DNA of 64,000 nucleotides, from positions 13,532 to 77,531 of the forward strand of contig CAZOKN010000004.1 of assembly GCA_964580525.1 (NCBI GenBank), read 5' to 3'. The notes under the pieces are model-generated. The model had not been told where the DNA came from, ran no database searches, and saw only the letters and a list, made by a program, of their open reading frames with translations. This document shows, piece after piece, positions 8,585-16,796 of this stretch. This DNA is from CAZOKN01 sp964580525. Its GTDB lineage: Bacteria > Pseudomonadota > Alphaproteobacteria > Rickettsiales > UBA6187. The translations under genes were made by a program, and so were the position numbers. The number at the start of each line of letters is the position of its first letter. The first letter of the stretch is position 1.

Positions 8585-9505
8585 ATGTATGTATATCTTC
8601 CCATAGCAGAAATATCTGTTAATATTTTTCTCATACTCTCCCTTGGTGGCGTAACCGGGCTTCTGGCTGGCATGTTTGGTGTTGGTGGCGGGTTTCTTAT
8701 GACACCATTCCTTATATTTATTGGGATTCCTCCTGCCGTTGCTGTTTCCAGCTCGGCCAATCAAATTATTGCTGCATCTTTTTCTGGTTTCCTTGCTCAT
8801 TTGAGAAGGCAGAATGTTGATATAAAAATGGGAACAGTGATTATCATAGGAGGTTTTATTGGCTCCTCTCTTGGTGTTTTGCTATTTGCTTTTCTGAAAA
8901 GAATTGGTCAGATAGATTTTGCTATATCGATTATTTATGTACTTTTTTTGGGAACGATAGGAACATTAATGGCTGTCGAAAGTATTAAAGTTATTTTGGC
9001 AAAACGCAATGGAACTATAATAAAGCCTAAAGATAAGAAAAGTTGGTGGTTGGAATTGCCACTTCCTCTCGTGATGGATTTTCCACGTTCTGAAATTAGA
9101 ATGAGTATTATATTACCAATGGCCGTTGGGATTGTTAGTAGCATACTAGTTTCGCTTATGGGAATTGGTGGTGGTTTTATAATGATTCCAGCTATGATTT
9201 ATATACTTGGTATGCCAACTTCTGTGGTTATTGGCACTTCTTTATTTCAGATAGTTTTTATAACGGCCAATGTAACAATTCTTCAGGCCATAAGCACGCA
9301 TACTGTTGATGTTGTTCTAGCTCTGCTTATGCTGGCAAGTTCTGTAGTTGGAGCTCAATTTGGTACCAGATTGGGATTGAAATTTCCTTCGGAGCAATTA
9401 CGTGCCATGCTGGCAATTATGGTTTTAGCGGTAGTATTAAAGCTGGCTATAAATCTGGTTGTTACACCTGAAAATCCTTTTTCAATAATAACGCTAGAGC
9501 AATGA
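8585..9505 (+). CDS. TauE/SafE family membrane exporter
   Basis: A membrane protein of 306 residues with about eight hydrophobic segments. The family's paired repeats are visible: GVTGLLAGMFGVGGGFLMTPFLI near residue 20 and SLMGIGGGFIMIPAMIYILG near 190. Members export sulfite or organosulfonate products, or are of unknown function. It overlaps the next gene by 4 bp (ATGA) and a universal stress gene follows; the pairing with TIGR02186 recurs in Alphaproteobacteria. The substrate cannot be assigned. The start is the first ATG, with no strong ribosome site. Confidence 0.88.
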   Translation: MYVYLPIAEISVNIFLILSLGGVTGLLAGMFGVGGGFLMTPFLIFIGIPPAVAVSSSANQIIAASFSGFLAHLRRQNVDIKMGTVIIIGGFIGSSLGVLLFAFLKRIGQIDFAISIIYVLFLGTIGTLMAVESIKVILAKRNGTIIKPKDKKSWWLELPLPLVMDFPRSEIRMSIILPMAVGIVSSILVSLMGIGGGFIMIPAMIYILGMPTSVVIGTSLFQIVFITANVTILQAISTHTVDVVLALLMLASSVVGAQFGTRLGLKFPSEQLRAMLAIMVLAVVLKLAINLVVTPENPFSIITLEQ

Positions 9506-10236
9506 TTTATAGAAAAATATTATTAATATTATTTTTGATTCTTTTCTGGGCTGACCAGGCCAATGCTACACCTGTGATCGCAGATTTGTCATTGCGTCAG
9601 ATAGAAATTGACTCAGGCTTTACTGGAACTGAAATATTATTATTTGGCGCGCGCAATGATGCAGGGGATATCGTGGTTGTTATCAGAGGGCCAGAGCTTT
9701 CATATATTGTGAGAAAAAAAGAAAGACTTGCGGGAATTTGGCTAAATAGGAAGCAGGCCAGATTTGATAATATTAATGGTTTTTATGCTGTTGCTTCAAG
9801 TAGGCCTCTGGACGACATTAGAAATGATTATCTAATTAATTCGCTGCAAATAGGCGCTGATAATATAAAGCTCCTTCCGAGAAAATCTATCGAGCAAATA
9901 GATGATTTCAGAAAAGCTTTTTTGGATAGACAGGCGAAAACAAATTTATATTCACTTAAAGTAGAAAAAGTATCTTTTATTGGCGATACTTTGTTTAGAA
10001 CTATAATAAAATTTCCTGATAACATACCAAGAGGTGTTTATACGGCAGAAGTATATTTATTTAGTGATAATCAGCTTGCGGGGATACAATCTACCCCTAT
10101 TATAGTAAGCAAGAAGGGGTTTGATGCTGTAGTGTTTGATTTTGCGCATAAATATCCTGCTCTTTACGGTTTTATATCTGTAGCTCTTGCACTAATTGCA
10201 GGATGGGGGGCAGGTTTGATATTTAGGAAAGTATAG
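9502..10236 (+). CDS. TIGR02186-family membrane-anchored protein
   Basis: A 244-residue protein of the alphaproteobacterial TIGR02186 family (putative transmembrane protein). An N-terminal signal peptide (hydrophobic residues 5-20, ending near ANA) precedes a periplasmic region with TGTEILLFGARNDAGDIVVVIRGP, and one transmembrane helix lies near the C-terminus (ALIAGWGAGLIF). Its start overlaps the stop of the TauE/SafE gene (ATGA), so translation is likely coupled and the two probably work together. The function is not established. Confidence 0.82.
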   Translation: MIYRKILLILFLILFWADQANATPVIADLSLRQIEIDSGFTGTEILLFGARNDAGDIVVVIRGPELSYIVRKKERLAGIWLNRKQARFDNINGFYAVASSRPLDDIRNDYLINSLQIGADNIKLLPRKSIEQIDDFRKAFLDRQAKTNLYSLKVEKVSFIGDTLFRTIIKFPDNIPRGVYTAEVYLFSDNQLAGIQSTPIIVSKKGFDAVVFDFAHKYPALYGFISVALALIAGWGAGLIFRKV

Positions 10237-10247
10237 GAGTGTCCTTG

Positions 10248-10730
10248 GTGAGTAAGCAGATACCTGAGAAAAAAGTTAATTATTTAGTTTGCGTAAATAG
10301 TGAACATTATTCTGAAGTTGCGTTGCATTTTGCTAGTAAGGTTGCGCAGCAGAATAATGGTTCTGTGGTTTTATTGCATGTTATTGAGCCTGCTGACTAT
10401 CAAAGCATTGGAGCAATTGCTGATAAAATACGTAAAGAAAAGATAGCTGAGGCCGAAGATTTGCTAGCAGAACTTGCTGGTAAGGTAAATCAATGGGTTG
10501 GTCTTACTCCAGTTTTTATAGTGCGTGAAGGTCTTATAGAAAGTGAAATTATTTCCCTTGTGAAAGAGGATAAGAGCATAAATATGCTTGTTGTTGGGGC
10601 GGCTTATGAAACATCAAGTAAAGGGAAAATATTACAGCCTTTGGTTTCTGCAATTGGTCATAAAATTTTGATTCCTATGCTCATCGTTCCAGGCAATCTG
10701 ACTGACGAAGAAATTGAACGTCTGGCCTGA
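10248..10730 (+). CDS. Universal stress protein (UspA family)
   Basis: A single Usp domain of about 160 residues. YLVCVNSEHYSEVALHFAS opens the fold, VVLLHVIEP follows, and a C-terminal region has MLVVGAAYETSSKGKI, which only partly matches the G-x2-G-x9-G-S/T ATP loop. ATP binding is therefore uncertain. AGGAG at 10235-10239 gives ideal spacing to GTG at 10248 (or TTG at 10245); the GTG at 10239 overlaps that site. The gene lies just after the TIGR02186 gene and is probably cotranscribed. Confidence 0.85.
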   Translation: MSKQIPEKKVNYLVCVNSEHYSEVALHFASKVAQQNNGSVVLLHVIEPADYQSIGAIADKIRKEKIAEAEDLLAELAGKVNQWVGLTPVFIVREGLIESEIISLVKEDKSINMLVVGAAYETSSKGKILQPLVSAIGHKILIPMLIVPGNLTDEEIERLA

Positions 10731-10766
10731 AATCTATTGAAATCTGTGTCTTTTTCTCCATTTTCA

Positions 10767-10795
10767 TTGACAATTTGGTTAGTTTACTTTATAAA
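10767..10795 (+). promoter_or_regulatory. Sigma-70 promoter of nfu
   Basis: A consensus TTGACA (10767-10772) and TATAAA (10790-10795) are separated by exactly 17 bp, 41 bp before the nfu ATG. An inverted repeat covers the spacer, the -10 and the start point. Confidence 0.8.
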
Positions 10796-10807
10796 ACCAA
10801 CCAAATT
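10772..10807. repeat. Large inverted repeat across the nfu promoter (candidate operator)
   Basis: The left arm 10772-10785 and right arm 10794-10807 are 14-bp inverted copies with one mismatch, around an 8-nt centre that contains the start of the -10. The outer 9 bp (AATTTGGTT and AACCAAATT) are perfect. No T-run follows, so it is not a simple terminator of the upstream usp gene. A repressor bound here would block RNA polymerase. Which regulator is unknown; Rrf2-type Fe-S or iron regulators are candidates because the gene is an Fe-S factor. Confidence 0.7.
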
Positions 10808-10835
10808 AGTAGGATAATATTTTCAAGGATTTACA

Positions 10836-11393
10836 ATGTTTATTCAGACTGAAACAACTCCCAATCCGTCTACCTTAAAATTCATACCTGGTGAAACGGT
10901 TATGGCTTCTGGAACAGTTAATTTTACTAGCAAGGCAGAAGCAGTAACTTCGCCTTTGGCAAACGCTCTTTTTGCGATAACTGATGTAAAAGCTGTATTT
11001 TTAGGCAATGATTTTATTACGGTTACAAAATCTGATGATAAAGGTTGGGATGTCTTAAAAACAGAAGTGCTTACAACTATCATGGAACATTTTATTTCTG
11101 GGCAGCCTATAATTGGCGAAGGTGCAGCGGTTAAAAAAGCTGATACATCAAATGATGATGACGATGAAATTGTGAAGCAAATAAAAGAATTAATTGATAC
11201 AAGAGTTCGTCCTTCTGTAGCACAAGATGGTGGTGATATAATTTTCCGTGGTTTTGCTAATGGTGTAGTTTTACTTGAAATGCATGGCTCTTGCTCAGGA
11301 TGTCCAAGCTCTACTGTGACATTGAAAAACGGTATTGAAACTATGCTAAAACACTATATACCAGAAGTCGAGGCGGTCGAAGCCGTCGATTAA
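10836..11393 (+). CDS. NifU-type Fe-S cluster carrier (Nfu)
   Basis: A late-acting Fe-S carrier of 185 residues. The N-terminal Nfu_N domain starts MFIQTETTPNPSTLKF (about residues 1-90), and the C-terminal NifU-like domain has VRPSVAQDGGDIIFRG and the cluster-binding CxxC in GSCSGCPSS. This two-domain form is the alphaproteobacterial and mitochondrial NFU1 type. It has its own strong promoter with a dyad across it. Frataxin (cyaY at 34.2 kb) is another Fe-S gene in the window. AAGGA about 8 nt upstream supports the ATG. Confidence 0.94.
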   Translation: MFIQTETTPNPSTLKFIPGETVMASGTVNFTSKAEAVTSPLANALFAITDVKAVFLGNDFITVTKSDDKGWDVLKTEVLTTIMEHFISGQPIIGEGAAVKKADTSNDDDDEIVKQIKELIDTRVRPSVAQDGGDIIFRGFANGVVLLEMHGSCSGCPSSTVTLKNGIETMLKHYIPEVEAVEAVD

Positions 11394-11415
11394 CTTTTAT
11401 TTATATAGGTAATTT

Positions 11416-11700
11416 ATGAAAATCGTTTCTATTTTTGTTGCAGGAACTTTGTTTTTAGCTACTTCAGCATTTGCTACTGAAAACGTTAACAATATTTTTG
11501 ATGCTCAGCCGCAAGTGGAAGAGGCTGCTAATGACTCAGTTATTCCTTCTGATGATGTTGTAAAGAGCAAGCCTTCTACAGTTAAAAAGAGTGCTGCAAA
11601 ATCTAAAGCAAAGAAGACAGTAAAAAAATCTAGTGCTAAAGTAAAACATAAAGTTAAAGCTAAAACAGTAAAACACGTAGCTAAGAAAAAGCCAGCGTAA
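11416..11700 (+). CDS. Small exported Lys/Ala-rich basic protein, unknown function
   Basis: A 94-residue protein with a clear Sec signal peptide (MKIVSIFVAGTLFLATSAFA, cut before TENVNN). A short acidic stretch follows, then from about residue 50 a tail made almost only of Lys, Ala, Ser, Thr and Val with a histone H1-like composition (VKKSAAKSKAKKTVKK). An exported polycation could bind LPS, peptidoglycan or nucleic acid outside the cytoplasm; that is inference. It lies 22 bp after nfu and only 2 bp from the convergent folC stop. Confidence 0.7.
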   Translation: MKIVSIFVAGTLFLATSAFATENVNNIFDAQPQVEEAANDSVIPSDDVVKSKPSTVKKSAAKSKAKKTVKKSSAKVKHKVKAKTVKHVAKKKPA

Positions 11701-11702
11701 TT

Positions 11703-12977
11703 TTACCTGTTAGTTTTCATTGCGTCGCTTGCGAGATATAGTGAGCCGCAAAATATAATACGGGCAGGCGTTTGAGATCTTTTTTTAAGAAAATTTAAAG
11801 CTTCTTCGATAGACTCAAATGCCTCCGCTTCAATTCCATTTTCGTTAGCAGCTTTTGCTATTTCTTCAGGATTTTGTGCAGATAGTTCGGTCTCTACCAA
11901 AACTCCGCACACAAAATCAGCTTTTCCTATAAAATGTTTGGTAAATTCTTTCGCGCTACGACCACGTGTGAAGCCGCATATAAGGTAATTTGGTTTGTCT
12001 TTCCAATCTTCTATAATGCAGGATACAATATGTGCGCCTGCATTATTATGTGCACCATCTAGCCATATTTCCCAACCTTCTGGTAAGTGGCTGAGTAATT
12101 TTCCTTTTGTGATTTGCTGCATACGAGCAGGCCATTTTACATCCTGCAAACCATCGGATATATGTTCATCAGATATTTTAAAATTCTTCAATATTTTAGC
12201 TGCAGTTATTGCCGTTCCGGCATTTACTATCTGATGGTCGCCCAGCAATCCAGGCTGTGGTAGTGTAATTTCGCAGGAAGAATTTTTATATATCATGCCG
12301 GCTTTTGTTTTTTCAGTGACCCAGTCATAGCCGAAGGATAGTAGTTCACAATTTAGTTCATCTGCTTTTTCTTCGAGTAATAAATTTACCTCATCAAATT
12401 GCAAGCTTGATATGCAAGGTACATCGCGTTTTAGTATACCAATTTTTTCACGCGCAATTGTTTGCACAGTTGGACCAAGATATTCCATGTGATCTAGCGA
12501 TATAGGAGTTATGATTGTGCACAGAGGTTTGTCAAAAATATTAGTAGCATCAAGGCGGCCACCCATTCCTGTTTCAAGCAATACTATATCAGCTTTTACA
12601 CGTGAAAAAGCTAGAAAAGCCATAGCTGTTGTGCCTTCGAAAAAAGTAATAGTCATATCTTCAGTGGCCAATCTACATTCATCAGCAATCTCGGCTAGAT
12701 AATCATCGCTTATTTCATTGCCTGCTAAAACTATACGTTCATTAAAATTGAGCAAATGTGGCGATGTATAAACATGAACTTTATATCCGGCAGCTTCTAG
12801 AAATGCTCTAAGGAAAGCAACAGTAGAACCTTTGCCGTTTGTTCCGGCAACATGCACAATAGGTGGCAGCATGTGTTCAGGATGCTTTAATCTTTTTAGA
12901 ATTTCTTCTATTCTTTCCAGGCCAAAATTTATGGGCTTGCTGGCCAGATTTTTTGGCCAATGTGGCATGAAAACCAT
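11703..12977 (-). CDS. folC: Dihydrofolate synthase / folylpolyglutamate synthase
   Basis: Adds glutamate to dihydropteroate and to folates using ATP. The 424 residues show the Mur-ligase-like pattern: P-loop VAGTNGKGSTVAFL (about residues 43-56), omega-loop TSPHLLNFNERI, LLETGMGGRLDATN, and GAHNNAGAH in the C-terminal domain, where the family has DGAHN. The ATG at 12977 is preceded by AGGA with 6-nt spacing; an ATG three codons on is less well placed. hisC and chorismate mutase lie upstream on the same strand. accD, a common neighbour, is absent. Confidence 0.94.
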   Translation of the reverse strand: MVFMPHWPKNLASKPINFGLERIEEILKRLKHPEHMLPPIVHVAGTNGKGSTVAFLRAFLEAAGYKVHVYTSPHLLNFNERIVLAGNEISDDYLAEIADECRLATEDMTITFFEGTTAMAFLAFSRVKADIVLLETGMGGRLDATNIFDKPLCTIITPISLDHMEYLGPTVQTIAREKIGILKRDVPCISSLQFDEVNLLLEEKADELNCELLSFGYDWVTEKTKAGMIYKNSSCEITLPQPGLLGDHQIVNAGTAITAAKILKNFKISDEHISDGLQDVKWPARMQQITKGKLLSHLPEGWEIWLDGAHNNAGAHIVSCIIEDWKDKPNYLICGFTRGRSAKEFTKHFIGKADFVCGVLVETELSAQNPEEIAKAANENGIEAEAFESIEEALNFLKKRSQTPARIIFCGSLYLASDAMKTNR

Positions 12978-13003
12978 TTGCTTTCCTAAGTGTAAGTTAA
13001 GCT

Positions 13004-14089
13004 CTAACTATTCATAAATTTCTTTAGAGTATCTATAACCCTTTTATTATCTTTCTCAAGACCAATGGTTATTCTCAAATATTCCTCTAGGCCATAATTG
13101 GCAACAGGGCGGACGATTATGCCATTTTCCATCAGATATTCAAAGGCATTGGCAGCATTTTTTTCACCATTTGGAAATTTGGCCATGATAAAATTTCCGA
13201 CGCTAGGAGCAGGGTTAAGACCAATTGCCGTTAGTTGCTCGGTCATAAATTTTAGCTGATTGGCATTTAATATGCGGGCTTTTTCGGTAAATTCTTTATC
13301 TTTTACCGCCGCAACAGCAGCATTCATAGCTGGGGTTGAAACGTTGAAAGGTCCGCGCACTCTATTTAAAATATCGATAACTTCTAAAGGACAATATGCC
13401 CAGCCAATACGCAAAGACGCAAGGCCATATATTTTAGAAAATGTTCTGGTCATGACGGTATTATTGCCCATATCAACCAGATCTTCACCCTTAGTATAAT
13501 CTTTTTCTGCAACATACTCAGCATAAGCGCCATCTATCACCAGAAGAACATTTTCTGGAAGACCTTTGCGCAGCCTTATCATTTCATCGCGAGATATATA
13601 GCTGCCTGTTGGATTATTAGGATTAGCTACAAAAACTATTCTTGTGCGCCCAGTTACTGCTTTTAAAATTGCATCAACATCAGTGCGTAGATTTTTTTCA
13701 GGCACAGAAACAGGTTTGGCTCCCACAGCCATTGCATAAATTTTATACATTAGAAAGCCATGCTCGGTGTATAAAACTTCGTCGCCTGGTTCTGTATAAG
13801 CAGTGCATAAAAATGAAATTAGTTCATCAGACCCTGCGCCGCAGATTATTTGTTCAGGATTTAAATTATAAACTTCGCCAATTGCTTCACGTAATAAAGC
13901 CGAGCTTCCTTCTGGGTAGCGGTATAATGTTGAGGCTGATTCTTTGAATGCAGCAATAGCTTTTGGGCTTGGTCCAAGTGGTGTTTCGTTGGAAGAAAGT
14001 TTTAATACTTCCACAGCCTTACCTGTTTTCGATAATCCGCCTTTATAAGGAGAAATATCTAAAATGCTTTGCCTTGTTTTTAACGTCAT
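13004..14089 (-). CDS. hisC: Histidinol-phosphate / aromatic aminotransferase
   Basis: A PLP class I/II aminotransferase of 361 residues. Visible signatures are LSSNETPLGPSP, RYPEGSSALLREAI, ANPNNPTGSYIS, and the Schiff-base lysine in TRTFSKIYGLASLRIGW. The HisC family uses histidinol phosphate. Its place 9 bp after a chorismate mutase gene suggests it also transaminates aromatic precursors (tyrosine and phenylalanine branch), as proposed for this alphaproteobacterial arrangement. A ribosome site (AGGAT) precedes the ATG at 14089. Confidence 0.92.
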   Translation of the reverse strand: MTLKTRQSILDISPYKGGLSKTGKAVEVLKLSSNETPLGPSPKAIAAFKESASTLYRYPEGSSALLREAIGEVYNLNPEQIICGAGSDELISFLCTAYTEPGDEVLYTEHGFLMYKIYAMAVGAKPVSVPEKNLRTDVDAILKAVTGRTRIVFVANPNNPTGSYISRDEMIRLRKGLPENVLLVIDGAYAEYVAEKDYTKGEDLVDMGNNTVMTRTFSKIYGLASLRIGWAYCPLEVIDILNRVRGPFNVSTPAMNAAVAAVKDKEFTEKARILNANQLKFMTEQLTAIGLNPAPSVGNFIMAKFPNGEKNAANAFEYLMENGIIVRPVANYGLEEYLRITIGLEKDNKRVIDTLKKFMNS

Positions 14090-14098
14090 AAAAATATC

Positions 14099-14923
14099 CT
14101 ATAATTTTATCGGGGTTGCATAAGCACCCATAAACCTGATTACTGAATCTTTATCCAAATGTTTTTTGATAGATTCAATAGCAGATTCACCTGCATGCAG
14201 GAATTTATTTATTTCAACCAAATAATCTTTGCCATTATGGACAGCTATAAAGTTTATCTTCAAGCCTTCATTGGCAAAAAACTTTTCTATATTTTCTTTT
14301 GGAGAAGTTGTGTGGATAGAGATAATTGATATATCATCATTTGTCGCTTCCGGCATAACGTTAGCAATGGCAAGAGCAGAGGGAACCTTTGATTTTTCTG
14401 TTTCAACAAATGGAATACGTGCGAATATGTAAACGTCATTTTTTTCTTTACCTGGGCGTACCCACCATGGTTTATCGGAATTATCTTGCAAAGGCAGAAC
14501 GCCGACAGAAGCATTTCCTGCTGTTACGTCTTTTATGACCTTATCTGCACTTTCCTGCTGGGTAATTTTCAAGAAGCTGCCAAAATATTCACGCGCAAGC
14601 CAAAAACAGGATTTATCCTGTCCAGAGGAGTAACTGGATACGGACATCTCCTGCTCTGTCGCAAGAGATGTTGATATGATCATCCTCCACATTGTGGCTA
14701 TAGCTTCGGCTGGAAAAGTATCCTTTGCTTCTTTTACAAGATTACGCAGCATAGTTGCCTCACGCCCCGCTCTTATAAAGCTTTGTGTTGCGCTAGTTTG
14801 CTTCTTGTAATGTCCAACTTCTTTTACAATTTCCATGCGTTTTTTTAAAAGACCGACAATTTCTATATCAATATCGTCGATTTTTTTTCTGAAACTGCTA
14901 AGATCTTCTTTCTTATTAGTCAT
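14099..14923 (-). CDS. Chorismate mutase with degenerate prephenate dehydratase-like domain
   Basis: Residues 1-90 are an AroQ-type chorismate mutase: LSSFRKKIDDIDIEIVGLLKKR with later Arg and Lys positions. Residues 100-274 resemble a prephenate dehydratase remnant (VGVLPLQDNS, then a region in place of the ACT domain), but I do not see the TRF/TRD catalytic motif. The C-terminal half is probably non-catalytic or regulatory. In many Alphaproteobacteria the order is chorismate mutase-hisC-tyrA-metX-metW. Here tyrA is missing from the cluster and metX diverges. The gene makes prephenate for Phe and Tyr synthesis. Confidence 0.85.
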   Translation of the reverse strand: MTNKKEDLSSFRKKIDDIDIEIVGLLKKRMEIVKEVGHYKKQTSATQSFIRAGREATMLRNLVKEAKDTFPAEAIATMWRMIISTSLATEQEMSVSSYSSGQDKSCFWLAREYFGSFLKITQQESADKVIKDVTAGNASVGVLPLQDNSDKPWWVRPGKEKNDVYIFARIPFVETEKSKVPSALAIANVMPEATNDDISIISIHTTSPKENIEKFFANEGLKINFIAVHNGKDYLVEINKFLHAGESAIESIKKHLDKDSVIRFMGAYATPIKL

Positions 14924-15007
14924 AAATTTTTTATTTTCTCGGAAAATATTGACAAAAAACTTTAATGTGACAAAGTCTCGCGAGTTTTTTAAAATAATTT
15001 AATACTT

Positions 15008-16174
15008 ATGTCAAAGAAAGTTAAATCGGCTTTTGGGCCAAAATATAAAGAAGTTGAAGTTGGTGATATTGTTGTCCTGGCGAAGGAAGAGCCATTGCTG
15101 CTGGATTGCGGCCAGGAAATTTCATCATTTCCGATAGCATATCAGACGCATGGTAAGCTTAATGCTGAAAAATCCAATGCGATTTTGGTTTGCCATGGCC
15201 TAACAGGTGACCAATATATTGCAAGCCAACATCCCGTAACCGGCAAGCCTGGCTGGTGGGAAATGATTGTTGGTCCAGGAAAAATCCTGGATACTGATAA
15301 ATATTTTATCATCTGCTCAAATGTTTTGGGTGGCTGCATGGGCTCTTTTGGGCCTAAAAGCATAAATGAGAAAACTGGTAAGCCGTATAATCTCGATTTT
15401 CCTGTACTTACCATTGGCGATATGGTGCGGGCGCAAAAATTGTTGGTGCAGCATTTTGGCATTAAACAATTATTTAGTGTTATAGGTGGATCCATGGGTG
15501 GCATGTTAGCGCTGGAATGGGCGGTGAGTTTTCCAAGAATGGTTTTTTCTTCTGTTGTTATTGCATCTGCAGCAAGGCACACGGCACAAAATATTGCATT
15601 CCATGAAATAGGCAGACAGACAATCATGGCGGATACCGAGTGGTGTGATGGTAATTATATCAATGAAACCCGTTATCCTTCTAAAGGCCTTTCAGTTGCA
15701 AGGATGACTGCGCATATAACCTATCTTTCTGAATCCGGTTTGCAGCGTAAATTTGATCGTGGTTTGCAGGATAGAGAAGCAATAACTTATGGTTTTGATG
15801 CAGATTTCCAGATAGAGAGCTATTTGCGTCATCAAGGCATTACATTTGTAGAGAGATTTGACCCAAATTCTTATTTATATATCACGCGGGCGATGGATTA
15901 TTTTGATCTTGTTGATGCGCATGGTGGAGTTTTGGCTAGGGCTTTTGATAAGGTTAGTACTAAATTTTGTGTAATATCATTTTCTAGCGATTGGTTATTT
16001 CCGACTTCAGAAGCAAAACATATTGTTCATGCCCTTAGTGCTTCGGCATCGAAGGTTAGTTTTGTTGAGGTTACTACCGATAAAGGCCATGATGCATTTT
16101 TGATGGATGAACCGGAATTTTTTGTGACCTTGGATGGATTCTTAAAAGGTGCTGCGGAAGATAGGGGATTGTAA
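15008..16174 (+). CDS. metX: Homoserine O-acyltransferase (MetX)
   Basis: Activates homoserine by acetyl or succinyl transfer in methionine synthesis. The 388 residues carry the alpha/beta-hydrolase core: ILVCHGLTGDQY, nucleophile about S162 in IGGSMGGMLALEW, Asp in SSDWLFPT and His in KGHDAFL. The acyl donor cannot be read safely. metW follows with a 1-nt stop/start overlap (TAATG), the usual metXW pair. The 84-bp gap to the divergent chorismate mutase gene contains a TTGACA at 14949-14954, but no convincing -10 and no SAM riboswitch that I can see. Confidence 0.94.
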   Translation: MSKKVKSAFGPKYKEVEVGDIVVLAKEEPLLLDCGQEISSFPIAYQTHGKLNAEKSNAILVCHGLTGDQYIASQHPVTGKPGWWEMIVGPGKILDTDKYFIICSNVLGGCMGSFGPKSINEKTGKPYNLDFPVLTIGDMVRAQKLLVQHFGIKQLFSVIGGSMGGMLALEWAVSFPRMVFSSVVIASAARHTAQNIAFHEIGRQTIMADTEWCDGNYINETRYPSKGLSVARMTAHITYLSESGLQRKFDRGLQDREAITYGFDADFQIESYLRHQGITFVERFDPNSYLYITRAMDYFDLVDAHGGVLARAFDKVSTKFCVISFSSDWLFPTSEAKHIVHALSASASKVSFVEVTTDKGHDAFLMDEPEFFVTLDGFLKGAAEDRGL

Positions 16175-16791
16175 TGGATAAATTAATTCTTCGCAGAGAT
16201 TTGCAATATATAGCCCATGCCATAAAAGATGGTAGCAGGGTTTTAGAGCTTGGCTGTGGTGATGGAGAATTATTGCATTACCTACATAATGAAAAAAAAG
16301 TTGATGCGCGTGGGATTGAAATTTCACAAAGTGGCGTTAGTAATTGTGTAAAAAATGGCCTGTCAGTTATACAAGGCGATGCTGATGTTGATTTAAAATT
16401 TTATCCTGAAAAATGTTTTGATTATGCAGTCTCCAGCCAAATGATACAGGCCACTGCTAATCCAAAAGAAGTTTTACAGGAGATGATGAGAATAGCTAAT
16501 TGTGCTATTATATCTTTACCGAATTTTGGCTATTGGTTTAACCGTTTATATCTTGTTTTAAAAGGTCGTATGCCGGTTTCAGACACTCTCAGCTATCAAT
16601 GGTATGAGACGCCAAATATTCACTTTAGCACAATGAAAGATTTTGAAATTCTGTGCAAAGAATTGGGTTATAAAATAAGAAAGCAGTTTTATCTTCTGCC
16701 GTCAGGAGAAGAGCTGGGATTTTTTAGATCTTTGTTTTCTAACTTATTTTGTGAGAAATGTGTTTTTGTACTGACACATGGGGATAAATAA
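16174..16791 (+). CDS. metW: Methionine biosynthesis protein MetW
   Basis: A 205-residue protein with a SAM-methyltransferase-like fold: RVLELGCGDGELLHYL (motif I) and GIEISQSGV, followed by the MetW-specific QMIQATANPKEVL and SLPNFGYWFNR. MetW partners MetX and is needed for efficient homoserine acylation in several bacteria; its own chemistry is unclear. It overlaps the metX stop by 1 nt, so translation is coupled. A LysE-type exporter follows after 5 bp. Confidence 0.93.
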   Translation: MDKLILRRDLQYIAHAIKDGSRVLELGCGDGELLHYLHNEKKVDARGIEISQSGVSNCVKNGLSVIQGDADVDLKFYPEKCFDYAVSSQMIQATANPKEVLQEMMRIANCAIISLPNFGYWFNRLYLVLKGRMPVSDTLSYQWYETPNIHFSTMKDFEILCKELGYKIRKQFYLLPSGEELGFFRSLFSNLFCEKCVFVLTHGDK

Positions 16792-16796
16792 TTTTT

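Noticed and set aside
14924..15007. Possible SAM riboswitch upstream of metX
   Set aside because: The 84-nt gap has none of the conserved SAM-II stem and pseudoknot elements I know; CTCGCGAG there is a palindrome too tight to form a hairpin loop.
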